A stretch of 64,000 nucleotides of DNA from Anthropogastromicrobium sp050944455 (GTDB taxonomy: Bacteria > Bacillota > Clostridia > Lachnospirales > Lachnospiraceae): the NCBI GenBank assembly GCA_050944455.1, contig JBMNRC010000004.1, positions 1 through 64,000 on the forward strand, written 5' to 3'. Both the position numbers and the translations under genes were made by a program. Every line of letters begins with the position of its first letter. Position 1 is the first letter of the stretch. Below the pieces are notes generated by a model that saw only the letters and a program-made list of their open reading frames with translations, did not search any database and was not told the origin of the DNA. This document shows, in pieces, positions 33,105-41,967 of the stretch.

Positions 33105-34100
33105 ATGAGTTTTATTGATTCCATCAAAGAGAAAGCCAAGGCTGACAGAAAGAGAATCGTACTTCCGGAGTATATGGATCATCGGACCTGGGAGGCTGCG
33201 GAACAGATTGCGAAAGAAGGGATCGCGGATGTGATCCTTCTGGCTTCCCCGGAGCAGGTGGAACAGTACGGCAAAGGCCATGACCTTGCGGGAATCACCG
33301 TTGTCGACCCGGCATCTGACCCGAACCGCCAGAAGTATATCGATAAATTCGTAGAGCTCCGTTCGAAGAAAGGCGTCACACCGGAGATCGCCGACGAACA
33401 GATGAAGAAAGATTACATGTATTATGCCTGCCTGATGTGCAAGTGCGGCGACGCCGACGGCGCTGTTTCCGGCGCGTGCCACTCCACCGGCAACACCATC
33501 CGCCCGGCTCTTCAGCTGCTCAAAACCAAGCCGGGCGTAAAGAGTGTCTCCGGCTTCTTCATCGTCGATGTTCCGGACTGTGAGTACGGCGAGAACGGCA
33601 AGTTCCTGTTTGCCGACTGCGCGGTCAACACCGATTTCGATTCCGAGAAGCTCGCTGAGATCGCGGGCCTTTCCGCGGCTTCCTTCAAGGCTTTCATCGG
33701 AGCGGAGCCGAAGGTCGCCATGCTTTCTTACTCCACCAAGGGCAGCGCGAAGCACGACGATGTCACCAAGGTGGCCGATGCCGTGAAGATCGCCAACGAG
33801 AATTACCCGCAGTACGAGATCGACGGAGAGCTTCAGCTCGACGCCGCGCTGGATCCGACGGTCGCGGCGCTGAAAGCCCCGGGCAGCAAGGTCGCGGGTC
33901 ATGCCAACACCCTGATCTTCCCGAGCCTCGAGGCCGGAAATATCGGCTATAAGCTGGTGCAGCGCCTGGCGAAGGCGGACGCCTTCGGACCAGTTCTCCA
34001 GGGCCTGGCAATGCCGGTCAACGATCTGTCCAGAGGATGCAGCGCGGCCGATATCGTCGGCGTTGTCGCCCTGACCGCGGTGCAGGCACAGCAGGGCTGA
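33105..34100 (+). CDS. pta: Phosphate acetyltransferase
   Basis: 331 residues, the short clostridial form. Converts acetyl-CoA and phosphate to acetyl phosphate in acetate fermentation. Conserved parts: IVLPE..D.RT..AA, CLMCKCGDADGAVSGA.HSTG.T.RPALQ, KVAMLSYSTKGSA, DGELQLDAA and a closing GLAMPVNDLSRGCS..DIVGVVALTA. GAAAGGAG precedes the ATG. Acetate kinase, its usual operon partner, does not follow; the next gene is the DUF177 gene with its own promoter. Confidence 0.94.
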   Translation: MSFIDSIKEKAKADRKRIVLPEYMDHRTWEAAEQIAKEGIADVILLASPEQVEQYGKGHDLAGITVVDPASDPNRQKYIDKFVELRSKKGVTPEIADEQMKKDYMYYACLMCKCGDADGAVSGACHSTGNTIRPALQLLKTKPGVKSVSGFFIVDVPDCEYGENGKFLFADCAVNTDFDSEKLAEIAGLSAASFKAFIGAEPKVAMLSYSTKGSAKHDDVTKVADAVKIANENYPQYEIDGELQLDAALDPTVAALKAPGSKVAGHANTLIFPSLEAGNIGYKLVQRLAKADAFGPVLQGLAMPVNDLSRGCSAADIVGVVALTAVQAQQG

Positions 34101-34150
34101 GGCGCGGCTGACGCCGGGCCTGAAAACCCCGGCCGGACACAATAAAACGC

Positions 34151-34179
34151 TTGACAATTACCGACCGGATGCATATAAT
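34151..34179 (+). promoter_or_regulatory. Consensus promoter of DUF177-rpmF
   Basis: Exact consensus: TTGACA at 34151-34156, 17 bp, TATAAT at 34174-34179. Predicted start about 43 nt before the DUF177 ATG. Confidence 0.9.
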
Positions 34180-34228
34180 TACCGAGTATGCGCGAAATTC
34201 TGTGTGTCCGGTCCTGAAAGGCTCAGAT

Positions 34229-34759
34229 ATGCAGATTGATCTGTCAGTACTCTTTGCCGCAGACGGGGAAGAAAAAACCTATACCATCCCCTTTACAGCA
34301 GAGTCCGTCAGCTGGAACGGCGTCAGTTATCCGGTAAAGAAAGCTGAGGCCGGCACCTTCACGCTGAAGCACCGGGGAAACCGGGTGATCGATGTGAAGG
34401 CTGGCCAGAAACTGACTGTGACATTTCCATGTGACCGCTGCCTGACGCCTGTGGATATCGATTTCCATCTGATGCCCGAGCGCAGGATCGATGCAAATGT
34501 GTCCAGGGATGAGCGCATCAGAGATCTGGACGAACAGCCATACGTCCAGGGAAATTTTCTGGATACAGACCGTCTGATTCTCGACGAGCTTTACGGAAAT
34601 ATGCCGGTCAAGGTGCTGTGCAGGGAAGACTGCAAAGGGCTGTGCCCGGTATGCGGCCAGAACCTGAATATCCGCGACTGCGGACACGGCAGGCCGGAGC
34701 CGGATCTGAGAATGGCAGCAATCCGCGACCTGTTCGGCGGATTGGATGACGGCAACTGA
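34229..34759 (+). CDS. yceD: DUF177 (YceD) family protein
   Basis: 176 residues. Small protein always placed before rpmF and linked to 23S rRNA accumulation in plants and bacteria. Conserved cysteines are visible: CDRCL in the middle and C.EDCKGLCPVCGQNLN...CGH near the end, probably a zinc site. The start at 34229 is the first ATG after the promoter with an AAAGG site; an upstream ATG-like frame begins inside the promoter and cannot be translated from it. Confidence 0.88.
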   Translation: MQIDLSVLFAADGEEKTYTIPFTAESVSWNGVSYPVKKAEAGTFTLKHRGNRVIDVKAGQKLTVTFPCDRCLTPVDIDFHLMPERRIDANVSRDERIRDLDEQPYVQGNFLDTDRLILDELYGNMPVKVLCREDCKGLCPVCGQNLNIRDCGHGRPEPDLRMAAIRDLFGGLDDGN

Positions 34760-34821
34760 GGTCACGATCATGGTAATAAACTGGATGCGCGGCCGCGCTC
34801 CGGTATGAAGGAGGTGGTAAC

Positions 34822-35010
34822 ATGTCTATCTGCCCGAAGAACAGAACCTCGAAAGCCAGAAGAAACAAGCGCAAGGCTAACTGGAAAATGGGAGAGATGA
34901 ACCTTGTCAGATGCAGCAAGTGCGGCGCCCTGATGCTTCCGCACAGAGTCTGCAAGAACTGCGGCAGCTACAACAAGAGAGAGATTATCTCTGTTGACAA
35001 TGCTGACTGA
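34822..35010 (+). CDS. rpmF: 50S ribosomal protein L32
   Basis: 62 residues. Zinc-ribbon form with two cysteine pairs (CSKCG...CKNCG). N-terminus SICPKNRTSKARRNKRKANWKM. Behind GGAGGTGG, a strong ribosome site. The four-cysteine type is the zinc-dependent paralogue. Confidence 0.95.
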   Translation: MSICPKNRTSKARRNKRKANWKMGEMNLVRCSKCGALMLPHRVCKNCGSYNKREIISVDNAD

Positions 35011-35036
35011 CGGTCAGGATCCTGGAATGAATGATT

Positions 35037-35075
35037 AAAGCGCGTGGCTCATCAGCGTATGGGCCACGCGCTTTT
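35037..35075 (+). terminator. Terminator of rpmF
   Basis: AAAGCGCGTGGC pairs with GCCACGCGCTTT across a 14-nt loop, followed by TTC. Confidence 0.85.
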
Positions 35076-35224
35076 CATCAGAACCGCTGTTTCTGGGTGT
35101 TTTCCCCCGCCCCGGTACGGCGGCCTTTATCCTTCGGAACGGGTGCTTTCCCCGCCGCAGCACGGCAGCTTCACCCTGCGGAACGGCTTCCCCGCGGCTG
35201 GGAACAGTTTTTGCGGCGCCGCCG

Positions 35225-35253
35225 TTGTGAAAACAGCCGGGGTATGATATAAA
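35225..35253 (+). promoter_or_regulatory. Promoter of plsX
   Basis: TTGTGA at 35225-35230, 17 bp, TATAAA at 35248-35253 with extended TGA. Confidence 0.7.
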
Positions 35254-35314
35254 TGTCTGAGATATCGGAAGAGGAACGATGTCTTATGACGGATTCACAG
35301 AAAGATGGCAATCA

Positions 35315-36355
35315 ATGATCAGAATAGCAGTAGACGGTATGGGCGGTGACAACGCGCCGGGATGCATGATCGACGGCGCGGCGGAAGCCCTGAAGAAGTC
35401 AGAAGAAATTGAGATTTTCCTGGTCGGCAGAAAGGAAGTTCTGGAGCCGGCGCTGGTCGAAAAGGGAGTCAGTGACAGCAGGCTTCACGTCGTCCCGGCT
35501 TCGGAAGTGATTGAGACTGCCGAAAAACCGACGGAGGCAATCCGCAACAAGAAGGATTCCTCCATGGTTGTCGGCCTGAAGATGGTGAAGAGCGGAGACG
35601 CCGACTGCTTCGTGTCGTGCGGCAGCACAGGCGCCCTTCTGGTCGGCGGGCAGGTCCTGGCGGGAAGGCTGAAAGGCGTGCGGCGGTCGCCGCTGGCGAC
35701 CCTCATTCCGACCGTAGCAGGACGTTCGCTGCTCCTCGACTGCGGCGCGAATGTGGATGCACGCGCGACTGACCTCGTCCAGTTCGCCCGGATGGGTTCC
35801 ATCTACATGGAACATGTGGTCGGCGTGAAGAACCCGACGGTCGGAATTGTCAATATCGGCGCGGAGGAGGAGAAGGGCAATGCCCTGGTGAAGGAGACAT
35901 TTCCGCTTCTGAAGGCCTGCACCGACATCAATTTCGTCGGCAGCGTCGAAGCCCGGGATATTCCCATGGGCGGCGTCGACGTGATGCTGTGCGAGGCGTT
36001 CGTCGGCAACGTGGTTCTCAAGATGTACGAGGGCACGGCCATGGCGCTTTTCTCCGTGATGAAAAAAAGTATTCTGTCGTCGGCGCGCGGCAAAATCGGC
36101 GGTATGCTGATCAGGCCGGCGCTGCACGACATGAGGCACCATTTCAGCTCGGACGAGTACGGAGGCGCCCCGATGCTTGGCCTGAAAGGCCTGGTGGTGA
36201 AGGCGCACGGCAATTCGACCGGCAGGGAGGTCTGCACCGCGATTCTTCAGTGCATCGCCTTCTCGAAGGCGGACATCGCCGGAAAGATCGAGGCGTCGAT
36301 CGGCGCGGCACAGAAAGCGGAAGCCGGCGGGAACAGGACCGCTGACAGTAACTGA
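35315..36355 (+). CDS. plsX: Phosphate acyltransferase PlsX
   Basis: 346 residues. Makes acyl-phosphate from acyl-ACP for phospholipid synthesis. Family N-terminus IRIAVDGMGGDNAPG, middle CGANVDARATDLVQFA and GNV.LK..EG. I start at the ATG giving MIRIAVD, as in relatives. An in-frame ATG at 35279, behind GGAAGAGG but only 4 bp from it, would add 12 residues (MSYDGFTERWQS) and is possible given the promoter at 35225-35253. acpP follows after 82 bp. Confidence 0.9.
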   Translation: MIRIAVDGMGGDNAPGCMIDGAAEALKKSEEIEIFLVGRKEVLEPALVEKGVSDSRLHVVPASEVIETAEKPTEAIRNKKDSSMVVGLKMVKSGDADCFVSCGSTGALLVGGQVLAGRLKGVRRSPLATLIPTVAGRSLLLDCGANVDARATDLVQFARMGSIYMEHVVGVKNPTVGIVNIGAEEEKGNALVKETFPLLKACTDINFVGSVEARDIPMGGVDVMLCEAFVGNVVLKMYEGTAMALFSVMKKSILSSARGKIGGMLIRPALHDMRHHFSSDEYGGAPMLGLKGLVVKAHGNSTGREVCTAILQCIAFSKADIAGKIEASIGAAQKAEAGGNRTADSN

Positions 36356-36437
36356 TACAGAATACAATAAGCAATGCCACAGAACCCCGGACAGGGGGCC
36401 GCAGGGCCCCGCAGCCGGGACAGGGAAGGAGAACTCT

Positions 36438-36668
36438 ATGGAATTCGAAAAGCTTCGCGCGATTATCGCGGATGTCATGAACATGGATGAAAGTGAAATC
36501 AAACCGGAGACGACTTTCCGCGAGGATCTCGGCGCGGATTCGCTGGATGTGTTCCAGATCATCACGGGAATCGAGGATGAGTTCGGCGTGGAAATTTCGG
36601 AAGAAACCGCAAAGTCCATCGAGACCGTGCAGGACGCGGTGGATGCCATCCAGAAACTGAGAAACTGA
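36438..36668 (+). CDS. acpP: Acyl carrier protein
   Basis: 76 residues, acidic. The phosphopantetheine serine is in DSLD (ADSLDVFQ). Helical pattern and length are standard. AAGGAG site 7 bp before the ATG. Carrier for fatty acid synthesis and for PlsX. Confidence 0.96.
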   Translation: MEFEKLRAIIADVMNMDESEIKPETTFREDLGADSLDVFQIITGIEDEFGVEISEETAKSIETVQDAVDAIQKLRN

Positions 36669-36679
36669 GGCCCTGCGCC

Positions 36680-37387
36680 ATGAGAACTCAGAAACCTCAG
36701 AAACCTCTGGAAGAGGTGATCGGCTATCATTTCAGGGATCCGGAGCTTCTGCGGCTCGCGCTGACGCACAGCTCCTGGGCCCATGAGCACGGCGCGGCAG
36801 GCGTGCTTCCCAGGGACAACGAGCGCCTCGAGTTTCTCGGGGACGCTGTCCTGGAGCTGGCCTGCAGCGACTATCTGTACTCCCATCATGAAAAATATCC
36901 GGAGGGGGAGCTGACCAAACTGCGCGCCAGCATCGTGTGCGAGCCGACGCTGGCTCTGTGCGCGGAAGATATCTCTCTGGGAAGCTACCTCAGGCTCGGG
37001 AAGGGAGAGGACGCGACGGGGGGCAGGACAAGGCCTTCCATCACCTCCGACGCCTTTGAGGCGCTGATCGGAGCCATCTATCTGGATGGTGGTTTTGCTG
37101 ACGCAAAAGAGTTCATCAGCCGTTACGTGCTGAATGACCTGGACGGGAAACAGCTCTTTTATGACAGCAAGACTATCCTGCAGGAGATAGTGCAGAAAGA
37201 TTACGATGAGCCGCTCTCCTACGAACTGATTTCCGAGGACGGCCCGGACCACGACCGCAAGTTCAGGGTCAGGGCCAAAATCGGCAGCAGGGCCGTAGGC
37301 GAAGGCACCGGACACACCAAGAAAGCGGCCGAGCAGCAGGCGGCCTACCGCGCGATCCTGCTGCTGAAAGGCGAAAGTAAAACCTGA
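36680..37387 (+). CDS. rnc: Ribonuclease III
   Basis: 235 residues. Cleaves double-stranded RNA in rRNA processing. The signature NERLEFLGDAVLEL with its catalytic acids, then DAFEALIGAIYLDGG, then a C-terminal double-stranded RNA-binding domain (about 160-233, GEGTGHTKKAAEQQAA). Starts 11 bp after acpP and overlaps smc by one base (TGATG). Confidence 0.95.
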   Translation: MRTQKPQKPLEEVIGYHFRDPELLRLALTHSSWAHEHGAAGVLPRDNERLEFLGDAVLELACSDYLYSHHEKYPEGELTKLRASIVCEPTLALCAEDISLGSYLRLGKGEDATGGRTRPSITSDAFEALIGAIYLDGGFADAKEFISRYVLNDLDGKQLFYDSKTILQEIVQKDYDEPLSYELISEDGPDHDRKFRVRAKIGSRAVGEGTGHTKKAAEQQAAYRAILLLKGESKT

Positions 37388-40300
37388 TGTATCTGAAGAG
37401 TATCGAGATCCAGGGATTCAAGTCGTTCGCAAACCGGACGCTCTTTGAATTCCACAACGGAATCACCTGTATCGTCGGACCCAACGGAAGCGGAAAAAGC
37501 AATGTCGCCGACGCGGTGCGCTGGGTTCTCGGAGAGCAGAGCGCAAAGCAGCTGCGGGGAAGCAGCATGCAGGACGTCATATTCGCCGGCACGCAGCAGA
37601 GAAAGCCCCAGAGCTTCGCGTCGGTGAGCATCACGTTTGACAATTCGGACCACAGGCTGGCGGCAGATTACGACGAAGTCACGGTAACCCGCCGGGTCTA
37701 CCGCTCCGGCGAAAGCGAATACCTGATCAACAAGGCGCCCGTCCGGCTGAAGGACGTCAACGAACTCTTTTTTGACACCGGCATCGGCCGGGAGGGCTAC
37801 TCCATCATCGGGCAGGGCCGGGTAGAGCAGATCCTGATGGGGCACCCGGACGAACTCCGAAGCCTGCTCGATGAGGCGGCCGGCATCCAGAAGTACCGCC
37901 ACCGCAAGCAGGAGGCGGTGAAGCACCTGGAAAATGAGCAGGCCAATCTGGCCCGTGTATCGGATATCCTTTCCGAACTGGAGAGACGGGTGGGCCCCCT
38001 TGAGGAGCAGGCGAACACGGCAAAAACCTACCTCAGTCTTCATGACGGCCTGCGCCGCGCCGAAGTCAACGCCTTCGTCCTTGAGCGGAAGAAAAACGAG
38101 AACGAGGTCACGAAAATTTCCGACAGCCTGAGCCAGGCTCAGGGCCAGAGGGAGAGCCAGCAGCAGGAACTGCAGCAGCTGGAAGAGCGCTACTCCGCGA
38201 AGCAGGACAGGATGAACCGCCTCGCCGCTGAGATTGAAAAAGACAGGGAGAGCCTGACGGCGCTCGGGGATTCCGGCCGGGAGATGGAGCGCCGCGCGGC
38301 GGAGCTGACGGAGAAAATCCATACCGGCGACCTGCAGGCCGCCCATGCCCGCGAGAAAGCCGAATCCTCCTCGAAAAAACTGGACGAAACCAGGAAGGAA
38401 ATCGACGGGAACGAATCCAGGCGGCAGGAAATCAACCGGCAGATTTACGACGCGCGGCAGAAGCGGGATACCGCGGCTTCGCGCTCGGAAGAGCTGGGCA
38501 GGCAGATCGAGAAGGAATCCGACCGGGCGAAGAATTCGAGCGCCGAGGTTCTGGAACTGATGAACCGCGGGAAGGAGATCGCGGCGGATCTGGAAAAATA
38601 CCGGACAACGCTGGAGCATTACCGCGTCCGCAAGGCGGAGATCGACCGGAAGCTTCTGGAAAACCGCCAGCAAGAGGAGGAGACGCAGAAGACCAGGGAC
38701 GCTGACGATCTCGCCAGGCAGGAAGCCGACGGGGCCAGAGCAAAGGCGGAGAGCGAACTGGCGGCCGGGGAGTCGGAGCTGTCCGCGGGGCGGAAGAAAC
38801 TGGACGAAGCCAGAAATTCCGTTTCCTCAGGCCGGGCGAACGCGAAAATCCTGCAGGCGCGCATCGACTCCCTCCGGAACATGGCGGAGAGCTACGAGGG
38901 CTACAGTTTCGGGACCAAAAAAGTTATGGAGGCCAGAACCCGCTTCCCGGGGATTCTCGGGACGGTCGCGGATCTGGTACACACCGAAAAAAGATACGAG
39001 ACCGCCATCGAGACAGCGCTCGGCGGCGCGGTCCAGAATATTGTCACGGATACGCGGCAGACGGCGAAGGACCTGATCGGATACCTGAAGAAAAACCGCT
39101 TCGGCCGCACGACCTTCCTGCCGGTTGACGGCATAACGGTGCGGCATTCGTTCGGATACCCGGACGCGCTGAAGGAGAACGGCGTGCTCGGCACCGCCGA
39201 TACGCTGGTGACCGCGGATGCGCGCTACCGCACGATCGTGCTGAGCCTTCTGGGAAACACGGTGATCGCCGACACGATTGAGAACGCGATGAAGCTTTCG
39301 GCAAAGTACCGCAGCGCTTTCCGCATCGTCACGCTGGAGGGGGACGTCATGAATCCGGGCGGCTCCATGACCGGCGGAGCTTTCCGGTCGAACGCGAACC
39401 TGCTTGGCCGGAACCGGCAGATCAGGGAACTGACGGAACAGAGCAGGAAAGACCAGGCGGCCCTCGCGGCGGCGGAGAAGGATCTGGCTTCCGCCGAAAA
39501 GAAGGTTTCCGAGCTGGAAAGCCGGGTACCCGTACTGCGCAGGGCTTCATCCGAGGCCGGCATCGCGGCGTCCCGGGCCCAGATCGTTCTGGAACACGAC
39601 GACGAGAAACTGAAGTCGATCCGGGAGGAAAAGAACGCGGCACTCTCGGAACAGGCCGCGCTGGCAGCTTCCGTCAGGGAAGCCAGGGACAGGCAGTCCG
39701 GCCTGGAAGAGAAAGCCCGCGATATCGAGAGCCGGAGAGCCGACACGGAACAGAATTCCACGGATTCCCTCGGATCCGCCGAGAAACTGCGGGAGGAGCG
39801 AAGAAAGCTGGACGAGGAAGTCAGGCGGCAGGATGTGCTTCTCGCGCAGCTGTCGCAGTCGGCGCGGGACCTCGCGGAAACCATCGAAAAGAGCAGGAAG
39901 GACGCCGCCGCCCTGGAGAACGAAGCCCGGGACGCGGCGGGCGAACAGGAAGCCCGGGAGCGCGATTCCGAAGGCTTCCGGAAAGAACTTGAGAAGCTGG
40001 AGAAGGACCGGGAGGACGGCAGGAAGAGCGAAGAGGAGCTTTCCGGCCGGATCCGGGACAAAGAGGCTGACAGGCAGTCGATTTCCGATTCCCTGCAGGG
40101 CTTTTTCAGTGAATCCGGAAAGATGAGCGGTCAGATCCAGCTGCTGGACCGGGAGATTCTCCGGCTGGAAAGCTCGAAACAGCGGCTGGAGGACTCGCTG
40201 GACAGCCAGACGGCGAGGCTGTTTGACGAGTACGGGATCAATCCCGGCGAGGCCGAGAAACAGTTTCAGGAAGACGGGATGACGGATCCGGAGCGCAGAA

Positions 40301-40944
40301 AGCATATCCGAGCGATCCGCGAGCAGATCCGCGCCTTGGGGCCGGTGAATGTCGGCGCGGTAGACGAGTACAAGGAAGTTTCCGAACGGTACCAGTTTCT
40401 CCATAACCAGGTGCAGGACCTGACGAAGAGCCGCGACGCACTTCTCAAGGTCATTGATGAGCTGGATACCGGGATGAGGCTTCAGTTCTCCGAGAAGTTC
40501 GGCCAGATCCGGGAGGAGTTCGACCGCGTCTTCCGCGAGCTGTTCGGGGGCGGCCACGCCGCGCTCAACCTGGTGGAAGGCGAGGATATCCTCGACGCCG
40601 GCATCATCGTGAGCGCCGAGCCTCCGGGAAAGAAGCTGCAGAACATGCTTCAGCTTTCCGGCGGCGAGAAAGCGCTCACTGCGATCGCGCTGCTTTTCGC
40701 GATCCAGAGCCTGAAGCCGTCGCCGTTCTGCCTGCTCGACGAGATCGAGGCGGCTCTGGACGATTCCAATGTCGGCAGATATGCCGCTTATCTGAAAAAA
40801 CTTTCCGCTGACACGCAGTTTATTGTGATCACCCACCGCCGCGGCACCATGGCGGCAGCCGACCGGCTGTACGGAGTCACCATGCAGGAGAAGGGCGTTT
40901 CGGCGCTGGTGAGCGTCAGTCTCGTGGAAAACGACCTGACATGA
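37387..40944 (+). CDS. smc: Chromosome partition protein SMC
   Basis: 1185 residues. ATP-driven DNA-loop motor. Walker A GPNGSGKS (31-38), long coiled coil, hinge at about 500-680 (GTVADLVHTEKRYETAIE...), second coiled coil, then signature LSGGE (1090-1094) and Walker B LLDEIEAALDD (Asp1118, Glu1119). Works with ScpA and ScpB, whose genes are at 51950-53510. Translationally coupled to rnc. Confidence 0.96.
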   Translation: MYLKSIEIQGFKSFANRTLFEFHNGITCIVGPNGSGKSNVADAVRWVLGEQSAKQLRGSSMQDVIFAGTQQRKPQSFASVSITFDNSDHRLAADYDEVTVTRRVYRSGESEYLINKAPVRLKDVNELFFDTGIGREGYSIIGQGRVEQILMGHPDELRSLLDEAAGIQKYRHRKQEAVKHLENEQANLARVSDILSELERRVGPLEEQANTAKTYLSLHDGLRRAEVNAFVLERKKNENEVTKISDSLSQAQGQRESQQQELQQLEERYSAKQDRMNRLAAEIEKDRESLTALGDSGREMERRAAELTEKIHTGDLQAAHAREKAESSSKKLDETRKEIDGNESRRQEINRQIYDARQKRDTAASRSEELGRQIEKESDRAKNSSAEVLELMNRGKEIAADLEKYRTTLEHYRVRKAEIDRKLLENRQQEEETQKTRDADDLARQEADGARAKAESELAAGESELSAGRKKLDEARNSVSSGRANAKILQARIDSLRNMAESYEGYSFGTKKVMEARTRFPGILGTVADLVHTEKRYETAIETALGGAVQNIVTDTRQTAKDLIGYLKKNRFGRTTFLPVDGITVRHSFGYPDALKENGVLGTADTLVTADARYRTIVLSLLGNTVIADTIENAMKLSAKYRSAFRIVTLEGDVMNPGGSMTGGAFRSNANLLGRNRQIRELTEQSRKDQAALAAAEKDLASAEKKVSELESRVPVLRRASSEAGIAASRAQIVLEHDDEKLKSIREEKNAALSEQAALAASVREARDRQSGLEEKARDIESRRADTEQNSTDSLGSAEKLREERRKLDEEVRRQDVLLAQLSQSARDLAETIEKSRKDAAALENEARDAAGEQEARERDSEGFRKELEKLEKDREDGRKSEEELSGRIRDKEADRQSISDSLQGFFSESGKMSGQIQLLDREILRLESSKQRLEDSLDSQTARLFDEYGINPGEAEKQFQEDGMTDPERRKHIRAIREQIRALGPVNVGAVDEYKEVSERYQFLHNQVQDLTKSRDALLKVIDELDTGMRLQFSEKFGQIREEFDRVFRELFGGGHAALNLVEGEDILDAGIIVSAEPPGKKLQNMLQLSGGEKALTAIALLFAIQSLKPSPFCLLDEIEAALDDSNVGRYAAYLKKLSADTQFIVITHRRGTMAAADRLYGVTMQEKGVSALVSVSLVENDLT

Positions 40945-41007
40945 CCCGGCGCCGCGGGCGGATGTCCTGAAAGGCCGATCCGGAGGACACGGAAGGCAGG
41001 GAAAAAT

Positions 41008-41967
41008 ATGGCAGAAGAAAAAGAAAAGAAAAAAAGCATTTTCGCCAGGCTGAAGGAAGGGCTCGCGAAAACCCGCGACAGCGTGGTGTCCGGGCTGGAC
41101 TCTATCTTCCGCGGCACGGAGAAAATTGACGACGATTTTTACGACGAGCTCGAGGAATGCCTGATCGAGGGCGACATCGGCGTGGAGACGACGGAAAAAA
41201 TCCTGGATGAGCTGAAGGAAAAAGTGAAAGAACTTCACATCAGAAATCCTGAGGAATGCCGCAAACTCCTGGCCGACAGCATCCGCCGCCAGATGGATCT
41301 CGGCGAGAACGCGTACGATTTCGAAAACCGGAATTCAGTCGTTTTCGTGATCGGCGTGAACGGCGTCGGGAAGACGACTTCGATCGGCAAGATGGCGGCG
41401 CAGCTGAAAAACAGCGGGAAAAAGGTTCTCGTCGCGGCGGCGGACACTTTCCGCGCGGCGGCCGTCGAGCAGCTGCAGACATGGTGCGCCCGCGCCGGCG
41501 TGCAGATGATTTCGCACAGCGAGGGCTCGGACCCCGCCGCCGTCGTCTATGACGCGATCCAGGCGGCGAAGGCGAGGGGAACGGACATCCTGCTGATCGA
41601 CACGGCGGGCCGTCTGCACAACAAGAAAAACCTGATGGAAGAGCTGAAGAAGATCAACCGGGTCATCGACAGGGATTACCCCGAGGCCTACCGGGAGACG
41701 CTGCTGGTGCTGGACGCTTCCACCGGGCAGAACGCGGTCAGCCAGGCGAAACTGTTCAGCGAGACCGCAAAGATCAATGGAATTATCCTGACCAAGATGG
41801 ATGGGACGGCGAAAGGCGGGATCGCGGTGGCGATCCAGTCGGAGCTGGGCATCCCGGTCAAGTATATCGGAGTCGGCGAACAGATCGACGACCTGCAGAA
41901 ATTCAACGCCGATACCTACGTGCAGGCCCTGTTTGAGAGAAAGGAAGCTGGAAATGCCGAAGAATGA
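41008..41967 (+). CDS. ftsY: Signal recognition particle receptor FtsY
   Basis: 319 residues. SRP GTPase NG domain without a long acidic A domain, only a short Lys/Glu-rich start. G1 loop GVNGVGKT at 116-123, then AAADTFRAAAVEQL, LIDTAGR, TKMDGTAKGG and GEQIDDL.KF. Receives ribosome-SRP complexes at the membrane. Overlaps ilvA by 14 bp. Confidence 0.95.
   Translation: MAEEKEKKKSIFARLKEGLAKTRDSVVSGLDSIFRGTEKIDDDFYDELEECLIEGDIGVETTEKILDELKEKVKELHIRNPEECRKLLADSIRRQMDLGENAYDFENRNSVVFVIGVNGVGKTTSIGKMAAQLKNSGKKVLVAAADTFRAAAVEQLQTWCARAGVQMISHSEGSDPAAVVYDAIQAAKARGTDILLIDTAGRLHNKKNLMEELKKINRVIDRDYPEAYRETLLVLDASTGQNAVSQAKLFSETAKINGIILTKMDGTAKGGIAVAIQSELGIPVKYIGVGEQIDDLQKFNADTYVQALFERKEAGNAEE

Larger units (their letters stand above)
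35011..35314 (+). other. 304-bp gap between rpmF and plsX
   Basis: Contains the rpmF terminator and the plsX promoter. The ~140 bp between them hold short GC-rich repeats of the type CGGAACGG/CGGCTTCCCCG but no gene. Confidence 0.5.
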
